A stretch of 64,000 nt of DNA from Diploptera punctata (GCA_030220185.1 JASPKZ010010272.1:3707501-3771500); one strand, 5' to 3'; counted from the stretch's first letter, positions 1 through 11,331 are shown. Notes: a model not told the origin generated them from the sequence alone. Made by a program: numbers and translations.

Positions 1-307
1 ATGGATGAACAGGGCATAAATAATATTAATAAAGCTCTGGGTAGGAAAATAAAAGCATCATAAAATGCCTTTCGTTACACTCATTCTCGATTAGGCCTAA
101 AAATATTTTAAAATTGAACATTGAATCACAAAAGGATATGTTCTACAATAATTGCTGTAGACAAGATTTAACCTGAATGTAGTTTAAATGCTTCATAATA
201 TTATTTTAAGAAAACTTTCTTGGATTTTTTTAATACATAACACACACACCGATATAAAAATATACTTAAGTATAGAGGTACTATTATTGCAAGAAGCTAC
301 ATGTTAA

Positions 308-380
308 CTTGGTAGTCTTGTGGTTAGAGTTTCTAACTACGATGCGTGAGGTTGTAGGTTCGATTCCCGGTCAAACTATA
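308..380 (+). repeat. tRNA-like SINE fragment (family S8)
   Basis: A tRNA-like stretch has a box-A-like part (gtggttagagtttc) and a clear box B, ggttcgattcc, followed by an A/T tail. A second copy lies at 4390-4480. It reads as the head of a tRNA-derived SINE. I could not close a full cloverleaf, so it is not a tRNA gene. Confidence 0.5.
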
Positions 381-1036
381 GTGAATTTTTTTTTTCGCTT
401 GAAATGACATTTTGTTGTTGGTAACATTTCCTACTATTTTGAATGTTTTCTAACGCATCTTAAAACATTGCATATAATTCATAAGTAATGGGGAAAGCTT
501 TTATTAGTTTCCAAGAATTGGTCAAAATTCTTGACGTTAGATGGCAGCACATTATCTGTGAAACCAATTCTACGTTTTATTTGACATAGCGTAAAGGGAA
601 ATGTATATAAATTAAAACACACTTATTTTTTCCGTACCTCCTCAATTAGGGAATCTCTATTAATTCTTATCCATATTCATTTCTTACACAATTAATCACT
701 AGTTGATGTTGTTTTATTTCTGTTACAAACTGCGAGTAATATTGTTCTGACGTCATTATGATGACGAATATGTGACGTATTGTGTATAACTGCTGTTTTG
801 TTATATAGCTCTGGCACAACATTTATTAGTAAGGAAATTATATGTGATCTACATCAGGCTTATATATTGTATAATTAAACAACTGATGAAAGCCTGTATT
901 AGAGATTTTTATTAGTTAGACCGTTAAAATGTAATATATAAGAATATTAATAACATCACTGATAAATTCAACAACCAATCCAATCACAAGACTAATTCTA
1001 AGTACAAAAAATTCTCTAGGTGTCAAGGTAATTGGT
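381..1036. other. AT-rich spacer, no gene seen
   Basis: No coding frame, tRNA-like box or inverted repeat of note was recognised. The sequence is strongly AT-rich. Confidence 0.5.
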
Positions 1037-1050
1037 AAAAAATGTAGAAC

Positions 1051-1081
1051 CTCATAATGTGTTTCCCATTTTTTAACTTTG
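1051..1081 (+). mobile_element. Tail-only PLE insertion, 31 bp
   Basis: Only the 3' tail of the local Penelope-like family is present (ctcataatgtgtttccc at its left end). It sits between two copies of aaaaaatgtagaac (1037-1050 and 1082-1095). The flanking duplication shows that the 31 bp is itself an insertion. I infer target-primed reverse transcription that stopped almost at once. A sister event lies at 5139-5169. Confidence 0.75.
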
Positions 1082-1404
1082 AAAAAATGTAGAACTACAT
1101 TACATCAAGGAAAAATTACAATTAGGAATAAAACTATTACTAGAATGAATAGGATCACAAAGGAATGTGTATTAAACTATAAGGATTATTATCAAAGAGG
1201 TTGAATTGGAAATATAAGCCTCATTTCGTATTTTGTTTTCTCATCTGTACACATTTCAGGGACAATCATCTTCATTTTAACAATACAACAGGAAGTAACA
1301 TTAAGAGGTTTATTTGATAATTGTTATTTGGTCAGACCAAATAACTTAATTAGTCATCTCCATTTTCAACCAGTAACTAGAAAAGATGAAAAATGTTGAA
1401 ACCA

Positions 1405-1562
1405 GAAACATCTAGAAAAATTGACACAACGCAATGAATTTTGAAGTTCCCAGGGAAATGGATTTAATTAATCATTTTGTCTGTTCATTCTTATCTCTTA
1501 GAGTTGTTTTTGTCAAACGTATGTTTCAGAGCTTCTTAGCCCCATCGTCAGCGATTACAGGA
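1405..1562. pseudogene. PLE fragments in opposite orientation
   Basis: On the plus strand, 1433-1475 reads MNFEVPREMDLIN, matching the end of the PLE endonuclease ORF (MNFEIPG in other copies here). On the minus strand, 1476-1562 holds the PLE region just upstream of the tail. This includes a hammerhead-like core at 1523-1551 (minus-strand CTGACGA, a short stem, then GAAAC). The two pieces are too short and broken to encode anything. Confidence 0.6.
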
Positions 1563-1639
1563 TTTAGTTTTGAGATTCATCTACTCACCACCACAGGGGA
1601 ATGCATATAAGTTATTCAATAGTCAACAAACTTCCGGAT

Positions 1640-1838
1640 TAATAAATGGGTTTGAGAAAATGTTTTAACATCTCACCTTACAAAGCTGCATGTCATCACG
1701 ATACTGGTTTCCAAAGTATAGTATTACTTCCATCTTCAGTCAAATTCCAAGTTGTGAGGAGAGATGTTAAAACATTTTCTCCAACTCATTTATTAATGTA
1801 AATACCTCATAGTGTTTCCTCCCACTGTAATTTTAATT
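1640..1838 (+). mobile_element. Palindromic PLE-derived unit A
   Basis: This 199-bp insertion lies between perfect 12-bp duplications aaacttccggat (1628-1639 and 1839-1850). Inverted outer arms start ttttaacatctcacct on the left and are mirrored near 1770-1795. The one-sided tail cctcatagtgtttcct follows at 1804. The left arm carries, on the minus strand, a hammerhead-like core at 1707-1739 ending GAAACCAGTATC. The tail orients the unit to the plus strand. Confidence 0.8.
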
Positions 1839-1850
1839 AAACTTCCGGAT

Positions 1851-2690
1851 ACTAGTTGGAAATGAAGATAATTGTTCCCAACATATTTCCTTTCAGTTTT
1901 TTGATAAATTACCCCACAGTGTTATTGTATATTATTAGAAGACAATAATGGATTATATTTTTGAAGTACAGCAGCTTTTACATATGAAACCAGTTGAAAC
2001 ATTAAATATGATTAATATTAATAAGGAGAAAACAAGATTCAATATTATAAAATTGTTTACTGTTTATTTTATTATTATCAGCATATAAGTTTTTACCTTT
2101 TCCAGTTACAAACAAGATTTGAGAGGACAATAAAAATATTGTTTAATATAAAATTAAGTTACAATGACACATAATGAAGTGATATATATATATCTCAATC
2201 ATAATATTATAAATATGACTACAGAATTGAATATAAATTAAAAGGTCACAAATTTAGGAATATCTCATGTGCAACTCTTTGTCATTGAAAATATAATAAA
2301 AAAAGCTTCTGTAGGTTATTTTTTGTGGTATATTTTATTTGAATGTTATCTGAATTTTGGGAAGCTATATTTAATTTTTACATAAAAACCTTCTTCTTAA
2401 GTTTTACTATAGTAATTGGTGCAATCACCTACAAGAGTCGAATTTGCATCTATTATTCCGAAATTTTCTTTTAGTGTATGAGGAAAGAACAAAACAAAGG
2501 TTTATGATATTAAAGGCGAACTTGGCATGAAGCTGCACGTAGTCACACGATTACCAGCCTCTGTTTCACTCTATATGCATGATGGTGTGTTGTCTATGCC
2601 AGTAGTTAATATCAACACAATACAAATAATAGTTTTCTTACATTTCTAACAATATTATATAGTGAAGAAATGGATGCCTGCACAATGGAT
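1851..2690. other. Spacer, no gene seen
   Basis: AT-rich sequence with short open frames only. None has recognisable protein similarity or splice context. Confidence 0.45.
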
Positions 2691-2731
2691 ATATTTGGAA
2701 AAGAGCAAAGAAATGCAGTAGCTTTATACTT

Positions 2732-3043
2732 GGACCAACGGATCTGTGCCCCTACAGCGCTGATATTGTTCTTAGAAAAGTACACGTCTATACTCACACC
2801 ATTTCACCACACTTCCCTCCCACTATGTCAAACAGCAGCCACGATAACTTATCGAGTAGGGATGTTGCCAAACTTCCCCCAGTGTCATGGCTCTTGAATA
2901 TTGAATAATGCAAGGTTGGAGTTGAGTTAACACTGGAGTGCAAGAGAGAGAGATAGGAATGTAGGGAGGGAAATGATTTGCCGAGGCAGAAAAGGAAGTA
3001 GGCTTTAGTTCGCATATATTACAGGGACACAGATCAGTTGGAC
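2732..3043. mobile_element. MITE-like element, copy 1
   Basis: The ends are inverted: ggaccaacggatctgtgccc at the left and gggacacagatcagttggac at the right. An inverted-orientation copy of the whole element lies at 17576-17943 with the same ends. The interior has no plausible transposase, so I read this as a non-autonomous DNA transposon. The autonomous parent is unknown. Confidence 0.65.
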
Positions 3044-3628
3044 AGATAATAAACACAAGCAAAATCTTGCATATGCAACACGAAGCTCAAAAAAGGATGT
3101 TCCTGCAAGTGCTATTGGTGACCCATGTAAATGCTACTGTTTCAACAAAATTGGTCTAGATAACATCCAGACACTTCATAAAAAAAAAGCTGCTCTAAGA
3201 AATTCAATGTTATAGAAATCACATCTTCCATGGTAACGTGCTTAAGTGCATTGGAGGAATTATTAAAAAACTGCTTAATGGCAGTCAATTTTGAAGAATG
3301 ATAGGAATTTTCAAAATGCTATAAGCAAGCTTTAGTCAACAGGTGTTGAAGTTAAAAAACTGAAAAGAAAAAGCTATGGCCAGAGAAGTACAATATTCAC
3401 CAGAAAAATAAGAAAGAAGAGGTGAAATAAAATTTTAATTCAAAGATATTTTAAGAAATGATCAAGGTTAGATGTATCTAGTACTCAATGTAATCCATGG
3501 CATTCATTGTCTCTGCAAAATGTTCGATAAACTGGCATTTCACATTTTATTTCGGTTTCATAATGGGGTAAGTTATAGATTACAGGTTGTAAATTTTACA
3601 ATCTACAACAGTTGTAATTTATATATTA

Positions 3629-3967
3629 CTCCATGGCGCAAGAGGCTACAAGACCCTTGACCTACCAGACGGCTGCTTGCCTCACATCCACGTGTGTTCA
3701 TCACAGAGGTAGACGATCATCCAGCCAGTGTAGGAGTGACGTGTGATAATCATGTTGGGTACCCCAGTCTTATAGCTGATTTTCTCAACCTGGAGCCACT
3801 ACTTATTGTAGCTGACCAAATACCTCACGTTGCTGGATGGGCACCGGTCCCATACTGGCCGAAATTCCATGAGAAAATTTCTTCCCCCATGGAGACTTGA
3901 ACCAGCGCAAGTCCTTTAGCTCTGCGACAAGGCATCCTACCTTAACCACTCGGCTACAGCGCGGAAG
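3629..3967 (-). mobile_element. SINE family S3, full copy
   Basis: A tRNA-derived SINE on the minus strand. Its tRNA-like head is at the right end (cgctgtagccgagtggtt on the minus strand) with box B near 3890-3905. Perfect 13-bp duplications aatttatatatta flank it (3616-3628 and 3968-3980). Other copies are at 15656-15994 and, truncated, 58440-58600. Confidence 0.85.
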
Positions 3968-4389
3968 AATTTATATATTATATTTCATAAAGTTACGCTA
4001 ATGGCTTCTTTACCAAGACCCAGCATTTGAAAACAACATATTTCATAAAGTTACAACTGTAAACGTATAATACAACATTATAATATGTCAAGAAATGATT
4101 ATTTTTTTACAAAAATCAACCAATGGGATTCTTAAACTTCAATATCATGCTTGTGAAACTTTCTGCGGGCAGAGATTGCAACAGAACAAAAATCAAGGCA
4201 CCTTATCTGGAGGTCTGCACTTAATAGACTATTCAAAGCACACTTTTAAAGAATTATATACACCAAATGCAAGGCAGATGACAATCACACACACACCAAC
4301 CAAAAAATAAATCACAAGACTTGACTTGGAGCTGATATAAAAGTGGATAAAGACTGCAGGAAACATGATTTTTCTAGAATTTATTGTCA

Positions 4390-4480
4390 AAAGTTGACCA
4401 GCTTGGGCTAGAGGTCAACATTTCTGACTATGGTTCATAGGGTCCCAGTTTCGATTCCCGGTCAGACCATAGGAATTTTC
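4390..4480 (+). repeat. tRNA-like SINE fragment (family S8)
   Basis: A tRNA-like segment with box B gtttcgattcccggtc at about 4449-4464 and an A/T tail. It is the same family as 308-380. Confidence 0.5.
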
Positions 4481-4974
4481 CCTCAAAGGGAATTATTCCT
4501 GTGTTTGCTCATGGTCTGGAATTTAGGTTAAGAACTTTCCTGGCACTTCATTTTCATTTATCATCTATCCTATCATTGGGGTAATGTAACTCCACCTTCA
4601 AGGTACCCCAAACTAAGAAATTGATTACAATTCCACCAATGCCAGGGGAAAAAGCCAGAAATATCATAAAAGACAACCTGGTGGCATTATACAAAAAAGT
4701 CAAAAGTTTCAAGAAGTGTGATGTATCAAATGGACTTGATAGTACATAGGTTACCCTGTGGAGCAAGAACAATGTAGACAATGTGATCATGACAGTGATG
4801 TAAGTAGCAGCGATGAATGTTAGCAAATGTATATCTTTACATTAATTTATATTTTTCTTAACATAGTATGTAAATGATAACTATAACTGGAAATCTCGGT
4901 ACCTGGGATTTTTTCTTTTCCTCTCTGCAAAATTCAGGTGCATAGATTATTCGAGTAAAGACGATATACTGAGT

Positions 4975-5105
4975 ATAATGGCCATAGTCACTAAATTTAA
5001 ACAACATCATCATCATCACTCCAGGGATTAGGCAATTGCCAATTCCGAATTCATAATGCATCAGCCCAACGTCTTCTAGGTCTTCCAACATCATGTCTTC
5101 CTCTT
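4975..5105 (-). mobile_element. Non-LTR retrotransposon 3' end fragment
   Basis: On the minus strand the sequence reads like the basic C-terminal tail of a non-LTR polyprotein, ending in a GATGATGATG run. Similar tails end at about 26580 and 58260. It is a 5'-truncated remnant. Confidence 0.45.
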
Positions 5106-5138
5106 GCTTGATAATTTCTTGCTAACAATGGATATCTA

Positions 5139-5169
5139 CCTCATAATGTGTTTCCCAATTTTAACTTTG
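5139..5169 (+). mobile_element. Tail-only PLE insertion, 31 bp
   Basis: cctcataatgtgtttccc and the following bases up to aactttg are inserted between perfect 12-bp copies of aatggatatcta (5127-5138 and 5170-5181). It has the same length and end as the insertion at 1051-1081, which fixes the true 3' end of the family. Confidence 0.8.
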
Positions 5170-5181
5170 AATGGATATCTA

Positions 5182-6100
5182 TCCTTACTCATTAAACAAC
5201 ATAAATTTTTAATTAAAAGCACGACAATTATAATTTTTATATGTTGCTTTTAAATGATTGCATGGTATCTACTGTGTGTGACAAAGATTGTCATACTTAT
5301 TTTGAATTCTTTACATGAATTCGATACATGAACTAAAGGTAATTATTTAAAAATTGATATCCTTAACCTAAATTGGAGTCTTGATCTTCATGAACAAGAA
5401 AAGAAACTTCAAATCCTGATTACAGCTCTAATATACAAGCAATAACAGAAATAATGGTAATTAAGAAAATATTTTCTTTCCTCAGAGTAGTCCACACATT
5501 CCCAGAATCAATAATTTGTACATACACATAAATACCAACATTTCTATATCTCATCACTAATGCTTACTTTTTCACAGAAACTTCAAAGGGTGATAGTGAT
5601 AAATATTATAATAAAAATTTAACTCAAATATGAGATGCAAAAAATAAAGTTTTTCTACAGCCATTAATAATGTTTTTGCCTTTTGACTTCATATAAACCA
5701 CTTCAAGATTTATTTTTACTTTGAAATGAGGTATAGAAAACAAGGTAATTAAGTAGATTCTTTCGCTGAACTGTTCCTATAGGCTTTTTAGTTCATTTTG
5801 GTAAACAATCCAATATACTGCAATTGTTTCTAGATTTTCAATCCAGATCCTTTACTACCATAACATAATTTCATAATGTTAGGGAAGGGAATTTAGAGCA
5901 CATCAGATTAGTTTACAGTTTATTGAAAAATATTTATATGAAGACACTTTGCACTGCCCATTTTCAAGAATTTAAATCCCGTATGAATTATTTTCAATAG
6001 TCAAGGAACTACAAAATATTTTAAGTAATTCACTATAGTGCACTTGGTTAGTTAATGGTCTATGCCTGTCACAAATTTTGAACCGTACATACACGACACA
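5182..6100. other. Spacer, no gene seen
   Basis: AT-rich intergenic or intronic sequence. No coding, RNA or repeat signal was recognised. Confidence 0.4.
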
Positions 6101-6117
6101 GCAATTAAAAAAAGAGA

Positions 6118-6300
6118 TACTTCAGTAATTTCGTCACTGTTGTTCTATTGTCTTGAAGAGCCACCTCTCACTCCCTCTGTTGGTCACGAAATTACTGAAG
6201 ATGGAACTAAAGTAGAAAGTTCTGAAACTAGTTAAAAAGAAGAATATGAGGCGAGTGTTAAAAGTTTATTAAATAAATAATACCTCATAGTGGGAATTCC
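6118..6300 (+). mobile_element. PLE 3' region with hammerhead-like core
   Basis: A small inverted pair (tcagtaatttcgtcac near 6123 against gtcacgaaattactga at 6184-6199) brackets about 45 bp. The core at 6195-6233 is CTGAAGA, then GGAACT/AGTTCT as stem II, then GAAACTAGTT. The arm motif atgaggcgag and the tail cctcatagtgggaattcc follow. The tail variant differs from that of most units. Confidence 0.65.
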
Positions 6301-6859
6301 AAAAAAGTAATAATTGTCTTTTTGTTTTGTGAGGGCTTCCCAAGACTCCATTTGTCCTTTTCTCACATAAAATTCTTCCTACTAACACTGCTACATAATT
6401 CAGTGCATGTTTATTGTTCTTTTCCACACACACTGGTAATAGAAATTAATGGGCTACTATATTTAGCTTCTTCGCATTCATTATCAAAATATTCATGAAT
6501 AGGTAGTATTAAGTTCTTTTGTGTTAGAATGTGGGCCTAGTAAATAATTATGAATTAAACAAAACAATAACATCACTGAGTTTAGCAGATCCATTCTGCT
6601 ACACTTAAACTATTTAACACCGTATTAATAAACACTGGAACTAAACACTTTTGACTTTATGAGAAAACAATATATATCAGTAAAGTACTCTTAACAACTG
6701 AGAGAAACCGAGGGATTTCAAGTCTAAAGAGGTTAAATAAATATGTATCTATCCATAATGGTAATAAGGTTAATGACACTCCCCACCTCTTTCCTTGAAG
6801 AGAAAACATCAAAATTTTGGCAGGTGGAGCCCATTAACTGGCCAAATGCACTATAGCAT

Positions 6860-7045
6860 GGTGAAATTAAATGTTTCTTACCTCTCCTCATATAAATTTT
6901 CTAAGTTCTGAGGATGAGACAGTTATAGTTTCGAAATTGCGATCAACTTAGAAAACTTATATATGAGGAGAGGTAAGAAACATTTAATTTTACCATAAAT
7001 TAAACCTCATAGTGATTAATTCCTATAAAAGTTAAATAAAAAAAA
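6860..7045 (+). mobile_element. Palindromic PLE-derived unit B
   Basis: This 186-bp insertion lies between perfect 12-bp duplications gcactatagcat (6848-6859 and 7046-7057). The arms (6871-6907 and 6945-6985) are long and nearly perfect, and carry cctctcctcata / tatgaggagagg. The one-sided tail cctcatagtgattaattcc follows. The arms are the extended stem I of the hammerhead candidate at 6897-6955. There is no coding remnant. Confidence 0.85.
6897..6955 (+). ncRNA. Candidate hammerhead ribozyme
   Basis: The order of parts is that of a type I hammerhead. Stem I is ttttctaagtt (6897-6907) with aacttagaaaa (6945-6955), 11 bp. The core CTGAGGA is at 6908-6914. Stem II is gagac (6916-6920) with gtttc (6928-6932), followed by GAAA at 6933-6936. 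A minimal stem III, ATT.GC.GAT, leads to the predicted cleavage after C6944. One extra T (6915) lies between the core and stem II, which departs from the standard form. Hammerheads are known in PLEs. Activity here is inferred. Confidence 0.65.
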
Positions 7046-7067
7046 GCACTATAGCATATTGTTCACC

Positions 7068-7330
7068 ATCGGCCGTGGTGGACTAGCGGTTATGCTCCTT
7101 GCCTCTGGTCCTGAGGACTGGTGTCAATGGATTTTTTAAGGATGGAAAAATAAAAAAAGCAATATCTCCGGGAGGGCCTTTAAGCCGTGGTCCAGAGTCT
7201 GAAGATTTTCAGGCCTCTAAAGCAAAATTTACCGACCTCAACATCCTAGTAAACCTTAGTTGTCTGCTATGTCTCATTGAGTCAGTATGTTGACAGGATG
7301 CCATTCATGACATCTATGGTTAAATAAGGT
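7068..7330 (+). mobile_element. SINE family S4, decayed copy
   Basis: The head ggccgtggtggactagcggt and following body match the better copy at 18266-18560. Internal deletions have removed most of the box-B region. Confidence 0.6.
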
Positions 7331-8173
7331 AATTAAATTAGTTTGTTTAATTTATGTAGGTTTCTTTTAATTAAATTAGCTTGGTCTAGTGACTCCTAAC
7401 AAAGGAGAGGCTATGACTCAATATTGGGCTGTGCCATTAGATATATATATATTGATCACAGAAAATAACTAGGGGAAACAGTTAAATGAAGTAATCTATT
7501 TAATTACCAAAAATATATGTTACAAAATTTCTCTAAAAAAAAACTTTACTCTTCCATCAGAAATGGCAAATTTGTGATTCAATTTTATTCCATCATTTGT
7601 TCAGGTCCTCTTGACACATGAGAAGGGGTACAGGGGCTGAAACATGTTTTCAGTTAAACAAAATGCAGATAAATTTACTTACAGTAAACACAACCAATAT
7701 TTATATAAAGTTCCTCTCGATGGAAGATTGAGAAAATGTTAAGTGGACTCTCACCAATACTCACATAACTTAAGATGAGACTGTAAAAAAAGAAAGAAAG
7801 GAAAACTGAAATCTTAAATAAAGAAACAAACTGAAATAAACAAAGAAAACAAATTATGAAAATAATATTGTAATTAGTTGTGTTATAACAAATTAACTTA
7901 TTGCCAAATTATAAAATTAAACAATATACCAAATTACCGAAAAAAAGAGATTAAAGGAGGGATAAGCATCACTTGAAATTTGCAAGAAATGATTGAAAAC
8001 TTTTAAAAATTGAAAAAAGTCTCAAATGAAGAATTTTTCAATTATGATGTTGGCAAATTAAATTACAGGATGCAATGAAACTAAAAATGAAACAATCATG
8101 GAGATTAATATTTTTCTGTTAATAAATCAAGGAATAAGGGATTGAGAGAGAAATATTTCATATATACATAACA
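7331..8173. other. Spacer, no gene seen
   Basis: AT-rich, with a purine-rich patch near 7785-7860. No gene was recognised. Confidence 0.4.
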
Positions 8174-9503
8174 CGAGGCATGTTTTTAAAGTAAGTTCCG
8201 TTTTCAGTTATAGCCGTTGCATTGCTGCAATCGTAATTTTGCGCATGCGTGATTTCTTCTTCAGTCCTCAAGCAAACTGGGCATGCAGTTTCAGAGCTTC
8301 AGTCCATGTGTGTGGTTAGTTGTGATCACGTGAAATGTTTAAAGTGATCGAGCACACCGCCGACTGTGAGATGCAGTTTGTTATCCGATTCTTGAATGCG
8401 AGAAATATCAAACCAGCTGACATTCGTCGTCAACTTTGTGAGGTGTATGATGAAGATGCCATTAGTGATGGAATGATCAGGAGATGGGTTAGGAAGTTCA
8501 ACGAGGGCCGCGTCTCTGTGCATGACGAACATCGTGCCGATTAGCCATCTTTGATCAATGACAATTTGGTGCTTGCCGCCAATGGAAAGATTCATGATGT
8601 CAGGAGGCTCACAATTTCTTTGCTTTCCTTGAATTCTCCACAATTGTCACGGAATGTTCTCTACAAAATTGTGACAGATCGATTATAATATCGAAAATTG
8701 TGCTCACGATGGGTACCCAAGATGCTCACCGAGGAATACAAAACCAAATAAGCTTCCATTGCATTGAGCTTTGTCACACATTACAGTGAACAAGGCGATG
8801 ACTTTCTTGACCATATTGTGACAGGTAACGAGACTTGGGTGTCTCGTCTCACATGAAAACTGAATCGAAGCAGCAGTCCATGGAATGGAGGCACACTGCA
8901 TCGCCAAGGAAAAAGAAATTCAAACAAACCATGTCAACACGCAAGATCATGTGCACTGTTTTTGGGACAGAAAAGGAGTCCTACTCATCAAATTCTTGTC
9001 TCGGGGTAAAACCATTAATAGAGAAACCTATTGTCAGACCTTGAAGAAGCTCCATTGCGCAATTCAGAACAAAAGATGTGGGATGCTGACTGACGGATGT
9101 GTGTTGCTTCATGACAATGCTCGGCCACACACAGCTTGTGACACCCAAAATCTTTTCACGAAATTTAGCTGGGAACAAATTGACCATCCCCCCTACAGCC
9201 CGGATTTGGCTCCGAGTGACTTTCATCTCCTCCTGCATCTCAAGATGTTCCTCGGTGGCCAATGTTTTGATGGCAATGATGAAGTGAAAACAGCAGTGCA
9301 CGAGTGGTTCGCATCGCAGGCGGGCAGATTCTACAATGAAGGATAAAAAAACTTGTGCCCCAACTCGATAAATGCCAATAATGGTGGAGATTATTTTGAA
9401 AAGTAATTGAAGTGTGGGGAATACAATGCAAAAAAAATGGTTTGTAAATATCTTCCCATTTAATTACTACAGCATTTCGAAACTTACTTTAAAAACATGC
9501 CTC
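8174..9503 (+). mobile_element. mariner transposon, degenerate
   Basis: Inverted ends gaggcatgtttttaaagtaa (from 8175) and ttactttaaaaacatgcctc (to 9503) enclose a mariner transposase reading on the plus strand. The length of about 1.33 kb is normal for mariner. A TA follows the right end, but the left flank reads CA, so the TA duplication is damaged. Confidence 0.9.
8335..9346 (+). pseudogene. mariner transposase pseudogene
   Basis: The reading starts MFKVIEHTADCEMQF and keeps the N-terminal helix-turn-helix region (RQLCEVYDEDAISDG, IRRWVRKFNEGRVS). An in-frame TAG stops it at about 8542. Further stops follow through 8690-9020. The C-terminal part is open again (8885-9346) and keeps the DDE signature HDNARPHTA and YSPDLAPSDFHLLLHLK, the mariner D34D block. 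At least three disabling changes make it non-functional. The family normally encodes a DDE transposase of about 345 residues that cuts and pastes at TA. Confidence 0.9.
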
Positions 9504-9817
9504 ATAAAAAAACTGGAAAAATGAAGGAAACTTCTTTCAGAGAGGATCTCTATTCATGATCATGTTAATATTAAATACTTGATCACAGTACATTCAACAC
9601 AATTAATTTTAAATGAAATATAAAATAAATAATATCCAATAATTAAAAAACCTCTATTGTACATTAGCTACTGGTAAATATTGCATATATCTACACATAT
9701 TTTGCACATTCTATGATATAATCATTAAATGGTAATTTCACAGACAATGAGAGACAAAGTCACTGTTTGAGAAGAAAGAAAAAAAGTATAACATATAAAA
9801 TTAATGTTAGAATCAGG

Positions 9818-10385
9818 TAGCTCCGTGGTTCAAGCAGCTAGAAGTTGCTGAGGTCTCAAGATCAAATCTCAGTCACTCCATGTGGTTTTCATGAAGCTTG
9901 AGCAGGTTTTTCTCAGGGTTTCTCTGGTTTTCCCCTGCCACAAATTTCATTCTACCATTTCTCCATACTCCCGTAACATAGTGGTTAAGTCGGAAGGTCA
10001 AGGGTTCGAGTGCTGGTGGGTCAGAATTTTTAAACTGACCCAAACCTTCTGTTGGCACAATGGCCCTGGGGTCAACTCAGCCTCTAATGGAAATGAATAC
10101 CAGATGGGGTTCTGGGGGTAAAAGCGGTCATCATGCAGGGCTGACATCAAGTGCCAATTGTCCAGAAAAAGTGGGAGCCTTAACCTTCTGCTACCCCAAG
10201 GCCTCCTGAGGCCTGTAGTGGGATCTCTTATTTCTCCATACTCATCTCAACCATTTCATTCATCTACCCTTGTGACAGTGCATCAGGCGTGGTTGGCCAG
10301 CACCACTGTCACTCACAGAATTCTATAAAACATAGGGGCTTCATCTCATCCCTTGACCCGATCCTGAGTTGGATACAAGTTGAGG
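9818..10385 (+). mobile_element. SINE family S6, interrupted
   Basis: A tRNA-like head (aggtagctccgtggttcaag) begins near 9817. The body resumes after an inserted SINE at 10244 (atctcaaccatttcattc) and runs to about 10385. The interruption is the S5 insertion at 9971-10229. Confidence 0.6.
9971..10229 (+). mobile_element. SINE family S5 nested in S6
   Basis: A tRNA-derived element (cgtaacatagtggttaagtc head, box B gggttcgagtgctggt) lies between perfect 14-bp duplications atttctccatactc (9957-9970 and 10230-10243). Its 3' end is ggcctgtagtgggatctctt. A decayed inverse copy lies at 60083-60420. Confidence 0.8.
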
Positions 10386-10439
10386 ATATTATTATAATGT
10401 TAGAATTCTTGGTGATATATATATTGTATAATCCCAAAA

Positions 10440-10555
10440 TAATAGTAACTGGTATCATACTGATGCATACAGTCAGAGATCAGGGGTTGGAGCGTTAATT
10501 TTTCTTCCTAAAATTAAATTCTGCCCAGGTTTAGAAAGTGTTAATTTAAATATAA
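10440..10555 (+). repeat. SINE family S9 fragment
   Basis: The segment acagtcagagatcaggggtt followed by a ttaatttttctt motif matches the B-box and 3' part of other S9 copies (49140-49225, 53055-53125). Confidence 0.45.
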
Positions 10556-10689
10556 TATCGAAAAAGTATGTAGTACTCCAGTGCTGCTATGAATTCTATT
10601 CTGTATCATCAAATTATCATCAACTATGCATCTTGGTACCAACAACTACCGTACCTTTAACTTATCATTCCTTAATATACTTTAAACAT

Positions 10690-10935
10690 TAATGGAATGA
10701 GTTGGAGAAAATGCTTTAACATCTCACCTCATACATAAAGTTGCTGTCTTCACGATACGAGCTTCAAAAGTATAGTTTTTCTTCCATCTTCAGTTAAACT
10801 CCAACTATACTTCTGAAACCTGTACCATGAAGATATGCAACTTTATGAGGTGAGATGTTAAAGCATTTTCTCCAACTCATTCATTAATGTAAATACCTCA
10901 CAGTATTACCTCCAACTATAATTTTGATTAAATAT
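10690..10935 (+). mobile_element. Palindromic PLE-derived unit C
   Basis: Arms of about 75 bp begin gagttggagaaaatgcttta and mirror at 10858-10882. They include catctcacctcat / atgaggtgagatg. The minus-strand hammerhead-like core is in the left arm, and the right arm starts inside stem II, so the two copies are joined unequally. The tail is cctcacagtattacctcc. The duplication is tttaaacat (10681-10689 and 10936-10944). Confidence 0.8.
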
Positions 10936-11331
10936 TTTAAACATATTAAGATAAATCATTAATAAGAGTGGCAACAGCAATACTATTTTGGTAAAATGAT
11001 CATTACTATATTTGTCAATGCATAAGACACCCCCCCTTTTTTTGTCTTTAAAATAACTCTTAACCCTTTTAGTACCTGTGTCCCTAATTATGGACACCCT
11101 ATTAAATTCTCTGCCACAAGCACAGCCAACTAAGGTATAAGAATAATTGTCCTTGATCTCAAATTTTCTGAAGTGAATACAAGATTAAGGTCAATAATTC
11201 TGAAGAGTTTTCTACCCTGCTTATGGCAAACAATTAAAAAGCATGATAATGAACAGGGACATTAGTAGTGAAATGGATAAAATTAGGTCATTTCTCATAT
11301 AACAAAGGTAGACCTAGTCCATATAATAAAT

